From Dryocola sp051297175 (GTDB taxonomy: Bacteria; Pseudomonadota; Gammaproteobacteria; Enterobacterales; Enterobacteriaceae): a stretch of 64,000 bases of DNA. This document shows positions 9,280-18,700 of the stretch, in pieces (position 1 is the stretch's first letter; each line of letters opens with the position of its first letter). The position numbers and the translations under genes were made by a program. The stretch spans positions 2,480,001-2,544,000 of the forward strand of contig NZ_JBINNY010000001.1 of assembly GCF_051297175.1 (NCBI RefSeq). Direction: 5' to 3'. Below the pieces are notes generated by a model. It did no database searches, was not told where the DNA came from, and saw nothing but the letters and a program-made list of their open reading frames with translations.

Positions 9280-10644
9280 TTAATCACTCACTTTTTTAAA
9301 CGTCATCGGCACCACGGTATCGCTTTCGTAGCGCCCGCTGCACTCGGCCACGCCGCCGTCGCCCGGCTTGCAGGAGATTTCCGGCATCGGGTAGCGCGCC
9401 CCGTCGCTACAGCGCGCGCTGCCGCGGGTTTTGATCATCAGCGTGCCGGACTGCTGCAGGCCAGAGAACACCTCCACTTTGCACACGATGTTGTCGCCGT
9501 GCACGAGGCGAGCGGTGCCTTTGTTATTGGCAATCTGGTAGCGCAGGCTTGGCGGCTTGCCGGTAATCGGATCTTTCACGTCGAGAGTGACTCGCCAGGT
9601 GCCGTTGAGGAATTTAGTGGAGCCAGCTTTCAGCGCGTCGGCGGCCATCACCAGCGCGTTTTTCGGCACGATGACCGGGGCGGCTGGCGCTTCTTCAACG
9701 GCGGGCTCTGGGGCAGGCGGCGCGACCACGGCGGCCTCGACCAGCGGCAGGGTCGATTTCACCGGTGCGGCATCAGCGGGTTGAATAGCCGGGGGCGCAA
9801 TAGTCTGCGGCTTGGGTTCTGCCTGCGCGACGGCTAAAGGTTGCGGAGCCGGGGCCGATAAGAATTTGTAGGCAACGGGCGTGGCGATTAGCGCCACGGC
9901 GGCGGCGGCAACGGGTAGCAGCCAGAGGCGGGATTTTCGCTTAACGGCAGCCGGCTGCGGCGCGGGCGCGGCTTCTTCGATAACGGGTTCAGGCTTGGGC
10001 GTCACGGCGCGGGGCTGTGCGGTATACACCAGCGGCTCGTCGGGATCGCTTAAGACGACCTCTGTTACGACGACGGGCTGGGCGGCAGGCGGTTCGCTCA
10101 CCGGCGCAGGCTCGGCCTCCGGCTGCGGCTCGGGGATAAATTCGATTACCGGCTCAGGCACATCCGCCACGCGCAGGCAGTCGAGCACGTCTTCGCGCGC
10201 GCCCTGGTTGAGGTTTACAAAGCCCCAGAAGGTGATAACCGGTTTACCATCCACCAGATAAACGTGCTGGCTGCCGGGAAACTGCAGGGCGTTGGCGAGC
10301 AGCGAGCCGAAAAGCTGGATGGCGGTTTTATCGGCCTGCTTACAGCGCTGAATCAGCGTGGCGACGTTGGCCTGGCAGTTATCGAGATAGCGCAGCGCTT
10401 TTTTACGCTGCTCGTCGCTGGCGGCGGCCCAGCTCAGCACGCTGCCTTCGAACGGCGCGTACCAGTCAACGCGGTCGCCTTCGTCGTTGGGCTGGGGAAT
10501 CGCGAGGCTGTCCGCCACCGCGTGTTGCTTTCGCAAGCGTAGGGTTTCGCGTATCTGTAACGCCGAGTCGAACACCGCCTGTCCGTTTTCGCCCAGCGCG
10601 AGGAAATCATCCAGGCATCCGCTGCGCAGTAAAGTTTTTGCCAC
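9280..10644 (-). CDS. srfA: SrfA-family membrane-anchored protein
   Basis: 454-residue SrfA-family protein, first gene of srfABC. The N-terminal part (to about residue 150) is globular. Next come a Pro/Glu/Ala-rich stretch, one membrane helix at about residues 238-259 (LWLLPVAAAAVALIATPVAY after KRKSR), a second Pro-rich linker, and a C-terminal domain with several Cys (CKVEV, CSDG, CKPGDGGVAEC) probably on the periplasmic side. GTG at 10644 was chosen because AGGA lies nine bases upstream and remembered SrfA proteins start at this AKTLLRSG segment; an ATG at 10692 in frame would add 16 residues. It probably tethers the SrfB/SrfC ATPase-like partners to the inner membrane (inference). Confidence 0.82.
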   Translation of the reverse strand: MAKTLLRSGCLDDFLALGENGQAVFDSALQIRETLRLRKQHAVADSLAIPQPNDEGDRVDWYAPFEGSVLSWAAASDEQRKKALRYLDNCQANVATLIQRCKQADKTAIQLFGSLLANALQFPGSQHVYLVDGKPVITFWGFVNLNQGAREDVLDCLRVADVPEPVIEFIPEPQPEAEPAPVSEPPAAQPVVVTEVVLSDPDEPLVYTAQPRAVTPKPEPVIEEAAPAPQPAAVKRKSRLWLLPVAAAAVALIATPVAYKFLSAPAPQPLAVAQAEPKPQTIAPPAIQPADAAPVKSTLPLVEAAVVAPPAPEPAVEEAPAAPVIVPKNALVMAADALKAGSTKFLNGTWRVTLDVKDPITGKPPSLRYQIANNKGTARLVHGDNIVCKVEVFSGLQQSGTLMIKTRGSARCSDGARYPMPEISCKPGDGGVAECSGRYESDTVVPMTFKKVSD

Positions 10645-10840
10645 GTCTTTTATCCTGCCGTTAACGGCTCGTTTCGAGTCATTTTCACGCATGACATTTT
10701 ACTGATTCCTGCCTTAAGCAAACGGCGGAAGAGACGGCTATTTTTTCCAATTATTGGCGGATTGCGGTTAAGTCACTGGGGGAGGCGTGAAATCTATGCT
10801 AATCATAAATCTCTTACCGACGCTTAAGGACGCACAAGCT

Positions 10841-11557
10841 ATGCCTGAACAACTCCCGTTATTGCTGGTTCAAATGGGCCACCCGCCTGCCGATATTCGC
10901 GCGGCGGTGGGCGAGCAGCCGCAGTGGTTTCGCGCCGCCCTGGGCGACGTCGGGCCGGTGCGCGTCGTTTGTCCGTTTGAAGGGGAGCCGCTGCCGGTGG
11001 CCGGAACGTTCCGCGCGGCGGTGATTTCCGGCTCCTGGTCGATGGTCACCGACCGCGAAGAGTGGAGCGAGCGTACCGCCGCCTGGGCGCGGGAGATGAT
11101 TCTGGCGGGCGTGCCGCTGCTCGGCGTCTGCTATGGGCACCAGCTGATGGCCCACGCGCTGGGCGGCGTGGTGGACTATCATCCAAAAGGCAGCGAAGTG
11201 GGGCAGATAGCCGTGTCGCTAAACGATAGCGCCCAGCACGACCGGCTGCTGCGCGATTTACCGGCGACGTTCGACACCTTCTTAAGCCACGAGCAAAGCG
11301 TGATCGTGCTGCCGCCGGGTGCCGTGGCGTTAGGGGCATCCAGCCACGATCCGCACCAGATCGTCCGCTATTCACCCACCGCGCTCTCGGTGCAGTTTCA
11401 CCCGGAGTTTACCGCCCCGGTGATGAACAAAATCATCACCAGCCGCAGCGAGCGAATAGCCATGAAGGGCAAAGACCGCGACGCGCTGCTGGCAAACGTG
11501 CGCGATACGCCGGTTTCCCGTTCTATTTTGCAGCGGTTTGAGGCGATGACGCGTTAA
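10841..11557 (+). CDS. Class I glutamine amidotransferase
   Basis: 238-residue protein of the GATase class I superfamily (GuaA-like stand-alone type). The nucleophile elbow is GVCYGHQLMAHALGG with Cys at about residue 97, and the catalytic His-Glu pair is in VQFHPEF near residue 197. Such enzymes hydrolyse glutamine, or gamma-glutamyl amides, to release ammonia or the amine. No synthetase partner is adjacent, so the substrate is unknown. The ATG at 10841 follows TAAGGA by ten bases; an in-frame ATG at 10787 gives an unlikely hydrophobic extension. It is divergent from srfA and followed by a REP-like repeat. Confidence 0.85.
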   Translation: MPEQLPLLLVQMGHPPADIRAAVGEQPQWFRAALGDVGPVRVVCPFEGEPLPVAGTFRAAVISGSWSMVTDREEWSERTAAWAREMILAGVPLLGVCYGHQLMAHALGGVVDYHPKGSEVGQIAVSLNDSAQHDRLLRDLPATFDTFLSHEQSVIVLPPGAVALGASSHDPHQIVRYSPTALSVQFHPEFTAPVMNKIITSRSERIAMKGKDRDALLANVRDTPVSRSILQRFEAMTR

Positions 11558-11618
11558 TCATTTACCCCGTTCGCCTGGGGGAGAAAGTTGGCATCTGGGC
11601 GACCCAATGCCGAAAACA

Positions 11619-11655
11619 ACCCTCACCCCGGCCCTTTCCCTGAGGGCGAGGGGGA
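11619..11655. repeat. Intergenic palindromic repeat
   Basis: Imperfect palindrome CCCTCACCCCGG...CTGAGGGCGAGGGGG, the form common between enterobacterial genes. It may act as an RNA hairpin ending the amidotransferase transcript. It lacks a clean T-run. Confidence 0.55.
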
Positions 11656-11829
11656 AAATCGTCCGCCAGTTTTATCCTCTGCTTCCGATTCAAAAACGAG
11701 CAAATTCCACCAAAAAAGCATAAGACGATAGCCGTTTGTTATTTGCCGATGGCGTTCTGCTGTGCTGTTATTAATGCTCAAAATAATAAATGTTCAAATC
11801 ATTTGGCAAGCAAATCAAAAGGCAAAAAC

Positions 11830-13431
11830 ATGTCCACAGGGAAAACGCTTCTCGGGCTGCTGCTTAGCGCTCTGTTACCCACGGGTGCGGCTTTCGCGGC
11901 GTCCAACAACAGCACCATCGTCTACTGCTCCGAGGCCTCGCCGGAATCCTTCAACCCGCAAATCGCCAGCTCCGGCCCGACGTTTGTCGCAAGCTCCCAG
12001 ACGCTGTACAACCGCCTGGTGGATTTCCGCGCCAGCGACAACCTGCCGATTCCTTCGCTGGCAACCGAATGGAAAATCAGCCCGGACGGTAAAACCTATA
12101 CCTTCACCCTGCGCCAGGGCGTGAAGTTCAACAGCAACAAATACTTCAAGCCAACGCGCGATTTTAACGCCGACGACGTGATCTTCTCGGTGATGCGCCA
12201 GAAAGACGCCAACAACCCGTACCACAAGGTGTCGCAGGCGAACTACGAATACTTCAACGACGTGGGTCTCGACAAGCTCATCACCGACGTGAAGAAAATC
12301 GATGACTACCACGTGCAGTTCACGCTGAGCGAGCCGAACGCGGCGTTCCTCGCCGACTGGGGGATGGACTTTGCTTCTATTCTTTCGGCGGAATACGCCG
12401 ATGCGATGCTGAAAAAGGGCACGCCGGAGCTGGTTGATACCCAGCCTATCGGCACCGGGCCTTACGCGCTGCAGGAATACAAGGTGGACTCGCTGATTCG
12501 CTACGTGGCGAACCCGAACTACTGGAACGGCGAGGTGCCGACCAAACGCCTGATCTTCTCGATCACGCCGAACGTGCAGACCCGTCTTGCCAAGCTGCAA
12601 AAGAACGAATGCCAGATTATCCCGGCCCCAAGCCCGGTGCAGTTCGACGCAATCAAAGCGAACAAAGACCTCGCGCTGCACACCGTCGACGGCCTGAACG
12701 TCGGCTATCTGGCGTTTAACACCAGCAAAAAGCCGTTTGATAACGTGCTGGTGCGCCAGGCGCTGAACTACGCGGTGGACAAAAAGGCCATTATCAACGC
12801 GGTATTTATGGGCTCCGGCACGGTGGCAAAATCACCGATTCCACCGGCCATGCTGGGCTACAACAAAGATCTGAAGGATTACGGCTACGATCCGGAAAAG
12901 GCCAGGGCGCTGCTGAAGCAGGCCGGGTTTGAGAAAGGCTTTGATACCGACCTGTGGTCGATGCCGGTGCAGCGCCCGTACAACCCGAACTCGCGCCGCA
13001 TCGCGGAGATGATTCAGGCCGACTGGGCGAAAGTGGGCGTTAACGCCAAAATCGTCACCTTCGAGTGGGGCGAATACCTGTCCGGCATGCGCAAAGGCGA
13101 GCACTCGTCGGCGCTGTTCGGCTGGATGTCCGACAACGGCGACCCGGATAACTTCGCGGATACCCTGCTAGGCTGCGGCAGCATCGAAAGCGGCTCCAAC
13201 GCCGCGCGCTGGTGCGACAAGCAGTATGACGCGCTGACCCAGAAGGCGAAGCTCACCAGCGACCCGGCGGCCCGCGCCAAACTCTACGAGCAGGCGCAGG
13301 AGATTTTCTACCAGCAGGCGCCGTGGATCCCGCTTGCCAACGGCAAAACCTTCTATGCCACGCGCAGCAACGTGACCGGGTATAATGTCAGCCTCAGCGG
13401 CAGCGATTTCTCGAAGGCCAGGCTGAATTAA
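11830..13431 (+). CDS. DppA-like periplasmic peptide-binding protein
   Basis: 533-residue solute-binding protein of family 5 (DppA/OppA), close in length and sequence to E. coli DppA (for example VYCSEASPESFNPQ near the mature start, PIGTGPYALQEY, PVQRPYNPNSRRIAEMIQADWAKVGV). Residues 1-22 form a Sec signal peptide ending ...GAAFAA. It would bind di- or oligopeptides or similar ligands in the periplasm and pass them to an ABC permease. No permease or ATPase genes are adjacent, so it is an orphan that presumably uses the Dpp or another importer. ATG 11830 was preferred over 11743 because the signal peptide begins there; the Shine-Dalgarno is weak. A DppA paralogue is the best reading. Confidence 0.88.
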   Translation: MSTGKTLLGLLLSALLPTGAAFAASNNSTIVYCSEASPESFNPQIASSGPTFVASSQTLYNRLVDFRASDNLPIPSLATEWKISPDGKTYTFTLRQGVKFNSNKYFKPTRDFNADDVIFSVMRQKDANNPYHKVSQANYEYFNDVGLDKLITDVKKIDDYHVQFTLSEPNAAFLADWGMDFASILSAEYADAMLKKGTPELVDTQPIGTGPYALQEYKVDSLIRYVANPNYWNGEVPTKRLIFSITPNVQTRLAKLQKNECQIIPAPSPVQFDAIKANKDLALHTVDGLNVGYLAFNTSKKPFDNVLVRQALNYAVDKKAIINAVFMGSGTVAKSPIPPAMLGYNKDLKDYGYDPEKARALLKQAGFEKGFDTDLWSMPVQRPYNPNSRRIAEMIQADWAKVGVNAKIVTFEWGEYLSGMRKGEHSSALFGWMSDNGDPDNFADTLLGCGSIESGSNAARWCDKQYDALTQKAKLTSDPAARAKLYEQAQEIFYQQAPWIPLANGKTFYATRSNVTGYNVSLSGSDFSKARLN

Positions 13432-13445
13432 TATCCGAACTTCTG

Positions 13446-13467
13446 GCCCCTCCCTGAACGGAGGGGC
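13446..13467 (+). terminator. GC-rich hairpin after the binding protein gene
   Basis: GCCCCTCC / GGAGGGGC, an eight-base stem with a six-base loop, 15 bases after the stop. No T-run follows, so it may stabilise the mRNA end or only partly terminate before ydcY. Confidence 0.5.
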
Positions 13468-13492
13468 AACAGGTCAAACAAAAGGAGCACTC

Positions 13493-13726
13493 ATGGCACA
13501 TCTGGACGACGTTATCGCCCGCGTAGACGCAAAAATCACCGAAAACAGCATCGAACATATGAACGAACTGCTGATTGAACTGAGCGAAGACGCTGAATTA
13601 AGCCGCGAAGACCGCTATGCCCAGCAGCAGCGCCTGCGCAACGCCATCGCCCACAAGGGCCATCATCAACGAGAAGAGGCGGAAGAGCGCCGGGACGCGT
13701 TAACCAAAGGCGGCAGTATTATTTAA
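13493..13726 (+). CDS. ydcY: YdcY-family small protein (DUF2526)
   Basis: 77-residue acidic and helical protein, the same length as E. coli YdcY and matching it in HLDDVIARVD, EHMNELLIELSEDAELSREDRYAQQQRLR and the C-terminal LTKGGS. The ribosome site AAAGGAG lies six bases before the ATG. Function is unknown. No membrane segment or signal is visible. It stands alone between a DppA-like gene and the urea module. Confidence 0.92.
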   Translation: MAHLDDVIARVDAKITENSIEHMNELLIELSEDAELSREDRYAQQQRLRNAIAHKGHHQREEAEERRDALTKGGSII

Positions 13727-13754
13727 ATCTGCGATTTTTTATTTTCGCATTGAC

Positions 13755-13784
13755 TCGGCGGATAAGCGTTAGCGCCATCCGCCA
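13755..13784. repeat. REP-like element
   Basis: GGCGGATAAGCG...AGCGCCATCCGCC inverted arms, the same family as the repeats at 19.4, 21.5, 25.05, 27.1-27.4, 39.5 and 50.4 kb. Confidence 0.7.
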
Positions 13785-13898
13785 GTTTGCACCATTAAAG
13801 AAAATATCATTGAACATCGGCGCTAATAGAGTGCAAATATAAAATAAGAAAAAATTATACTTATTTTAACCTCCTGTAATTCCTGCTCATTTTAAAAC

Positions 13899-13913
13899 TG
13901 GCACAATAACTGC
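13899..13913 (+). promoter_or_regulatory. Sigma-54 promoter of the urea operon
   Basis: TGGCACAATAACTGC fits the -24/-12 consensus TGGCACG-N4-TTGC with GG and GC exactly twelve bases apart and two mismatches. Predicted transcription start is near 13925, 30 bases before the chosen atzF start. Sigma-54 promoters of nitrogen genes are activated by NtrC under nitrogen limitation, which suits urea catabolism. Single half-site-like motifs (TGCACCA at 13788, GTGCA at 13831) lie upstream but are too weak to call NtrC sites. Confidence 0.75.
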
Positions 13914-13925
13914 TTTGTCACTCTC

Positions 13926-13941
13926 ATCTTGTATACCAGAT
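13926..13941. promoter_or_regulatory. Operator-like palindrome over the transcription start
   Basis: ATCTTGTATACCAGAT is a 16-base palindrome with one mismatched pair and a GTATAC core. It covers about +2 to +17 of the predicted sigma-54 transcript. A FadR/VanR-type GntR regulator encoded at 19471-20157 is the natural candidate to bind it; that link is inference. Confidence 0.55.
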
Positions 13942-13954
13942 GGGATGCCAGTCT

Positions 13955-15751
13955 ATGTCCGTATTAACCTTGTCGGAGTGGGTCGCGCAGTATCGCCAGC
14001 AGCCGCAGGAGCTGGTAGGCGCATTTCAGCAGCTAAATAGACGTTTATCGCCTGACGATAATGCGTGGATATATATCGCCAGCGCCGACGAAATTTACGC
14101 GCAGCTCACTCAGATCTTTCAGCCGATCAATTCTGGCGAGAAACAGGCCGCAGATTTTCCGTTATTAGGCGTACCCTTCGCCGTAAAAGATAATATCGAC
14201 GTGGGCGGCATGCCGACCAGCGCGGGCTGCCCGGCGTTCACCTACGTGGCACAACGGGACGCGACGGTGGTCGCCCGTCTTAAAGCCGCGGGCGCGGTGG
14301 TGGTGGGCAAAACCAATCTCGACCAGTTCGCAACGGGCCTTGTGGGCACGCGTTCGCCGTTTGGCGCGGTAAAAAACACCTTTAATCCACTTTACGTCAG
14401 CGGCGGCTCAAGCTCCGGTTCGGCGTCGGTTGTCGCGCGCGGGCTGGTGTGCTTCGCGCTGGGAACCGATACCGCAGGATCGGGGCGCGTGCCCGCAGGC
14501 TTCAACAATATCGTCGGCCTGAAGCCGACCAAGGGCTGGCTCTCCACCCGTGGCGTGGTGCCCGCATGCCGCCTGCAGGACTGCGTTTCCGTCTTTGCCC
14601 TAACGGTTGAAGACGCGCAAGCGGTGGCCAAGGCGGCGGGCGGTTACGATCCGCAGGATCCCTATTCCCGAGCGAACCCGCAAACGGCTCCGGCAAGGTT
14701 TAGCCAGGCACCGCGCTTCGCCATTCCCGACAGGCTTGAGTTTTTCGGCGATGCGCAAAGCGAAGCCACCTTTGCCAACACGCTCGCACGCCTGAGCGAG
14801 CAGGGCGCGGAGCTGGTGCCCGTTGATTTCACCGCCTTCAGCGAGCTTGCCGGGCAGCTTTACCAGGGCGCGTGGGTGGCGGAACGCACCGTTGCGGTGG
14901 GCGATATCTTCCACGCCCGGCCGGAAGCGATGGACCCGACGGTGCGCGGCATCGTGGCAAACGGCCTTAACTTCACGGCCTGCGACGCGTGGCGGGCGGA
15001 ATACACCCGTGCCGAACTGGCCCGCAAAATCAACGAGCAGCTTACCGGGTTTGATGCGCTGGTGGTGCCCACGTCGCCCACCATTCACACCATCGCCGAC
15101 ATGGCGCTGGAGCCGGTGCGGCTTAACTCGCAGTTCGGCACCTACACCAACTTTACCAACCTCGCCGATCTCTGCGCGCTGGCGCTGCCGGGGGATTTTC
15201 GCGCCGACGGCCTGCCCGCAGGCATTACGCTGATTGCCCCGGCCTGGCACGACCGCGCGCTGAGCCACTTCGGCAGCGCATGGCAGGCCGCGCTAAACCT
15301 GCCGCTGGGCGCAACCGACGGGCTGCCGCCGGAAAGCTCGCCGCCAAAACCCTCTGCGGATCACGTGCGCGTTGCCGTTGTAGGCGCACACCTGCGCGGC
15401 ATGCCGCTCAACCACCAGCTCACCGCGCGAAATGCGGTATTTATCGAAGAATCGCACACCGCTAATAACTACCGACTTTATGCCTTAGCCAACACCCAGC
15501 CGGCCAAACCGGGCCTTGCCCGCGCGTGCGACGGCCGGCCGATTGCGGTCGAGCTGTGGGATATACCGCTGGCGCGCTTTGGCGAGTTCGTGGCGGAAAT
15601 CCCCGCGCCGCTCGGCATCGGGACGTTAACGCTCGAAGACGGGCGCAGCGTGAAGGGCTTTATCTGCGAATCGTCTGCCCTGGCGGACGCCACGGACATC
15701 ACCGCGTGGGGCGGCTGGAAGGCCTGGCTCGCCCGTCACCACAGCGCCTGA
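13955..15751 (+). CDS. atzF: Allophanate hydrolase
   Basis: 598-residue allophanate hydrolase, which turns allophanate into CO2 and two ammonia and so completes ATP-dependent urea breakdown. The amidase-signature triad is visible: Lys in GVPFAVKDN, the Gly/Ser-rich GGSSSGSASVV, and the nucleophile Ser in DTAGSGRVPAGF. The C-terminal 150 residues (after about 445) form the separate domain typical of full-length AtzF/DUR1. ATG 13955 was chosen because the alternative at 13940 lies inside the operator-like palindrome and has no ribosome site. Urea carboxylase follows nine bases later, so both are cotranscribed from the sigma-54 promoter. Confidence 0.93.
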   Translation: MSVLTLSEWVAQYRQQPQELVGAFQQLNRRLSPDDNAWIYIASADEIYAQLTQIFQPINSGEKQAADFPLLGVPFAVKDNIDVGGMPTSAGCPAFTYVAQRDATVVARLKAAGAVVVGKTNLDQFATGLVGTRSPFGAVKNTFNPLYVSGGSSSGSASVVARGLVCFALGTDTAGSGRVPAGFNNIVGLKPTKGWLSTRGVVPACRLQDCVSVFALTVEDAQAVAKAAGGYDPQDPYSRANPQTAPARFSQAPRFAIPDRLEFFGDAQSEATFANTLARLSEQGAELVPVDFTAFSELAGQLYQGAWVAERTVAVGDIFHARPEAMDPTVRGIVANGLNFTACDAWRAEYTRAELARKINEQLTGFDALVVPTSPTIHTIADMALEPVRLNSQFGTYTNFTNLADLCALALPGDFRADGLPAGITLIAPAWHDRALSHFGSAWQAALNLPLGATDGLPPESSPPKPSADHVRVAVVGAHLRGMPLNHQLTARNAVFIEESHTANNYRLYALANTQPAKPGLARACDGRPIAVELWDIPLARFGEFVAEIPAPLGIGTLTLEDGRSVKGFICESSALADATDITAWGGWKAWLARHHSA

Positions 15752-15760
15752 GGAGGGAGC

Positions 15761-18700
15761 ATGTTCAGCACAGTATTGATTGCTAACCGCGGTGAAATCG
15801 CCGTCCGCGCCATCAAAACGCTCGACAAAATGGGCATTACCAGCGTGGCGGTCTATTCCGACCCGGATGCGAACGCCCGGCACGTGAAGGACGCGGATAT
15901 CGCCATCGCGCTCGGCGGCGAAACGGCGGCGGAAAGCTATTTAGACATCGACAAAATCCTCGCCGCCGCCAAAGAAAGCGGCGCGCAGGCGATTTTCCCC
16001 GGCTACGGTTTTCTTTCCGAACGCGCCGAGTTTGCCCAGGCCTGCGAGGACGCGGGGATCGTGTTTATCGGCCCGACGGCGGGGCAGATCCGCGACTTCG
16101 GCCTCAAGCACCGCGCCCGCGAGCTGGCGTTTAAGGCCGACGTGCCGATGACGCCCGGCACCGGCCTGCTGCTCACCCTTCAGGAAGCCCAGCTCGCGGC
16201 GGCTGAAATCGGCTATCCGGTCATGTTGAAAACCACGGCGGGCGGCGGCGGAATAGGGCTTACGCGCTGTGAAGACGAAGCCGCGCTGCTGGACGCCTGG
16301 TCAAGCGTGAAGCGCATGGGCCAGCAGTTTTTCAGCGACGACGCCGTGTTTATCGAACGTTTTGTTGACCGCGCACGCCATCTCGAAGTGCAGATTTTCG
16401 GCGACGGCACGGGCAGGGTCGTGGCGCTCGGCGAGCGCGACTGTTCGCTCCAGCGGCGCAATCAGAAGGTTGTCGAAGAAACCCCGGCACCTAACCTGCC
16501 GCAGGCCACGCGGGAGGCGATTCATGCTGCCGCCGTGGCGCTGGGCGAATCCGTGAAGTACCGCAGCGCGGGCACCGTGGAGTTCATCTACGACGCCGCC
16601 CGCGACGCGTTCTACTTCCTCGAGGTGAACACGCGGCTGCAGGTTGAGCACCCGGTAACGGAAATGGTCACCGGGCTCGATCTGATCGAGTGCATGATAA
16701 ACGTCGCCGCAGGCCTAACGCCGGACTGGCAGCGCATGGCTCGACCGCCGCAGGGCGCGTCCATCGAAGTGCGGATCTATGCGGAAGATCCGCTGAAGAA
16801 CTTCCAGCCGTCACCCGGCGTGCTGACCGACGTTGCCTTCCCGGAGGACGTGCGCGTTGACGGCTGGGTCAGCGCCGGTAGCGAGGTGAGCGCGTTCTAC
16901 GACCCGACGATCGCCAAGGTGATCGTCCACGGCGACGATCGCCAGCAGGCGTTAAGTAAACTGAACTCGGCGCTGGCGGCCATCCGTCTGCACGGCATCG
17001 CCACCAACCTCGACTATCTGCGCCAGATCGTGCAGCTCGCCGAGTTTAAAGCGGGCGTGATGTGGACGCGGCTGCTTGATAGCGTGGTCTACCAGGCCCA
17101 CGCCGTTGAGGTGCTGGAGCCGGGCACCTGGAGCAGCGTGCAGGACAGCCCAGGCCGCCTCGGCTATTGGGACATCGGCGTGCCGCCGTCCGGGCCGATG
17201 GACGATTTCGCGTTTCGCCTCGCCAACCGCATCGTCGGCAACCATCCGTCGGCGGCGGGCCTCGAGTTTACGCTGCAGGGGCCGACCCTGCGCTTCCACT
17301 GCGCGGCGACGATCGCCCTGACCGGTGCAGACTGCCCGGCGACGCTCGACGGACAGCCGGTGGCGTACTGGCAGCCGGTGATTGTCAAAGCGGGGCAAAC
17401 GCTGAAGCTGGGCCGCGCTGCGTCAGGCTGCCGCACCTATCTTGCGGTGCGCAACGGTTTCGACGTGCCGGTTTATCTCGGCAGCCGCTCGACCTTCGCG
17501 CTGGGGCAGTTTGGCGGCCACGCCGGGCGCACGCTGCGCGTCGCTGACGTGCTGGCGATTTCCCAGCCGAATCTGGCGGCCTGCACCACGCCCGCGCCGA
17601 TCTCGCTGCCGCAAACCCCAGAGCCTGCGCTCATCCCGCAGTACGGCGACCTGTGGGAAATCGGCGTACTGTACGGGCCGCACGGCGCGCCGGACTTCTT
17701 CACCCCGGACGCCATGCAGACGTTTTTTGACGCCGAATGGCAGGTTCACTACAACTCGAACCGCCTCGGCGTGCGCCTGGTCGGGCCAAAACCCGAGTGG
17801 ACCCGCGCCGACGGCGGCGAGGCGGGGCTGCACCCGTCCAACGTTCACGACTGCGAATACGCCATCGGCGCTGTGAACTTTACCGGCGACTTCCCGGTGA
17901 TCCTGACCCGTGACGGCCCGAGCCTCGGCGGCTTCGTCTGCCCGGTGACCATCGCCAAAGCGGAGCTGTGGAAGGTCGGGCAGGTGAAGCCCGGCGACCG
18001 CATTCGCTTCCACGCCATCACCTTTGAGCACGCGCAGTCGCTGGAAATTGCCCAGGAAGTGGCGGTCACCAATCTGCTGCACGTCGCCACGCTGCCGGAT
18101 CTCCATCCGGGGATTGCCCCCAGCACGACCTCAAGCGCGGCGATTCTTGCGGAACTTGCCCCGCAGGCCGGGCTACCGGCGGTGGTTTATCGCCAGGCGG
18201 GGGACAACTACGTGCTGATCGAATACGGCGACAACGTGCTGGACCTGGCGCTGCGCCTGCGCATCTACCTGCTGATGAAGGCGATTAAACAGTCCGGAAT
18301 TTCCGGCGTCGAGGAGCTATCGCCCGGCGTGCGTTCGCTCCAGGTGCGCTACGACAGCCAGCATATTTCCCAGACGCAGCTTTTAACCCTGCTGCTGGGC
18401 CTCGAAAAACAGCTCGGCGACGTGACGAAGCTGAAAATCCCGTCACGCATCGTGCATCTGCCGATGGCCTTCGAGGACAGCGCGACGCTCGCGGCGGTGG
18501 AGCGCTACAGGGAAACGGTGCGCGCCGACGCGCCGTGGCTGCCCAACAACGTCGATTTCATTCAGCGCACCAATGGCCTGGCGCATCGTGACGAGGTAAA
18601 GCAGGTGATTTTTGACGCCAGCTATCTGGTGCTCGGGTTGGGTGACGTGTATCTCGGCGCGCCCTGCGCCGTGCCGCTCGACCCACGCCATCGTCTGCTC

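Noticed and set aside
4186..9299. Long open frames on the plus strand opposite srfB and srfC (up to 537 codons, for example 6612-8225).
   Set aside because: They mirror the GC-rich codon structure of the real genes, are rich in Arg, Ala, His and Gln, have no ribosome sites and match no family.
13786..13837. NtrC-like half sites (TGCACCA and GTGCA) upstream of the sigma-54 promoter.
   Set aside because: Neither forms the 17-18 base dyad; only single half sites are present, so NtrC binding here was not called, although the distance would fit.
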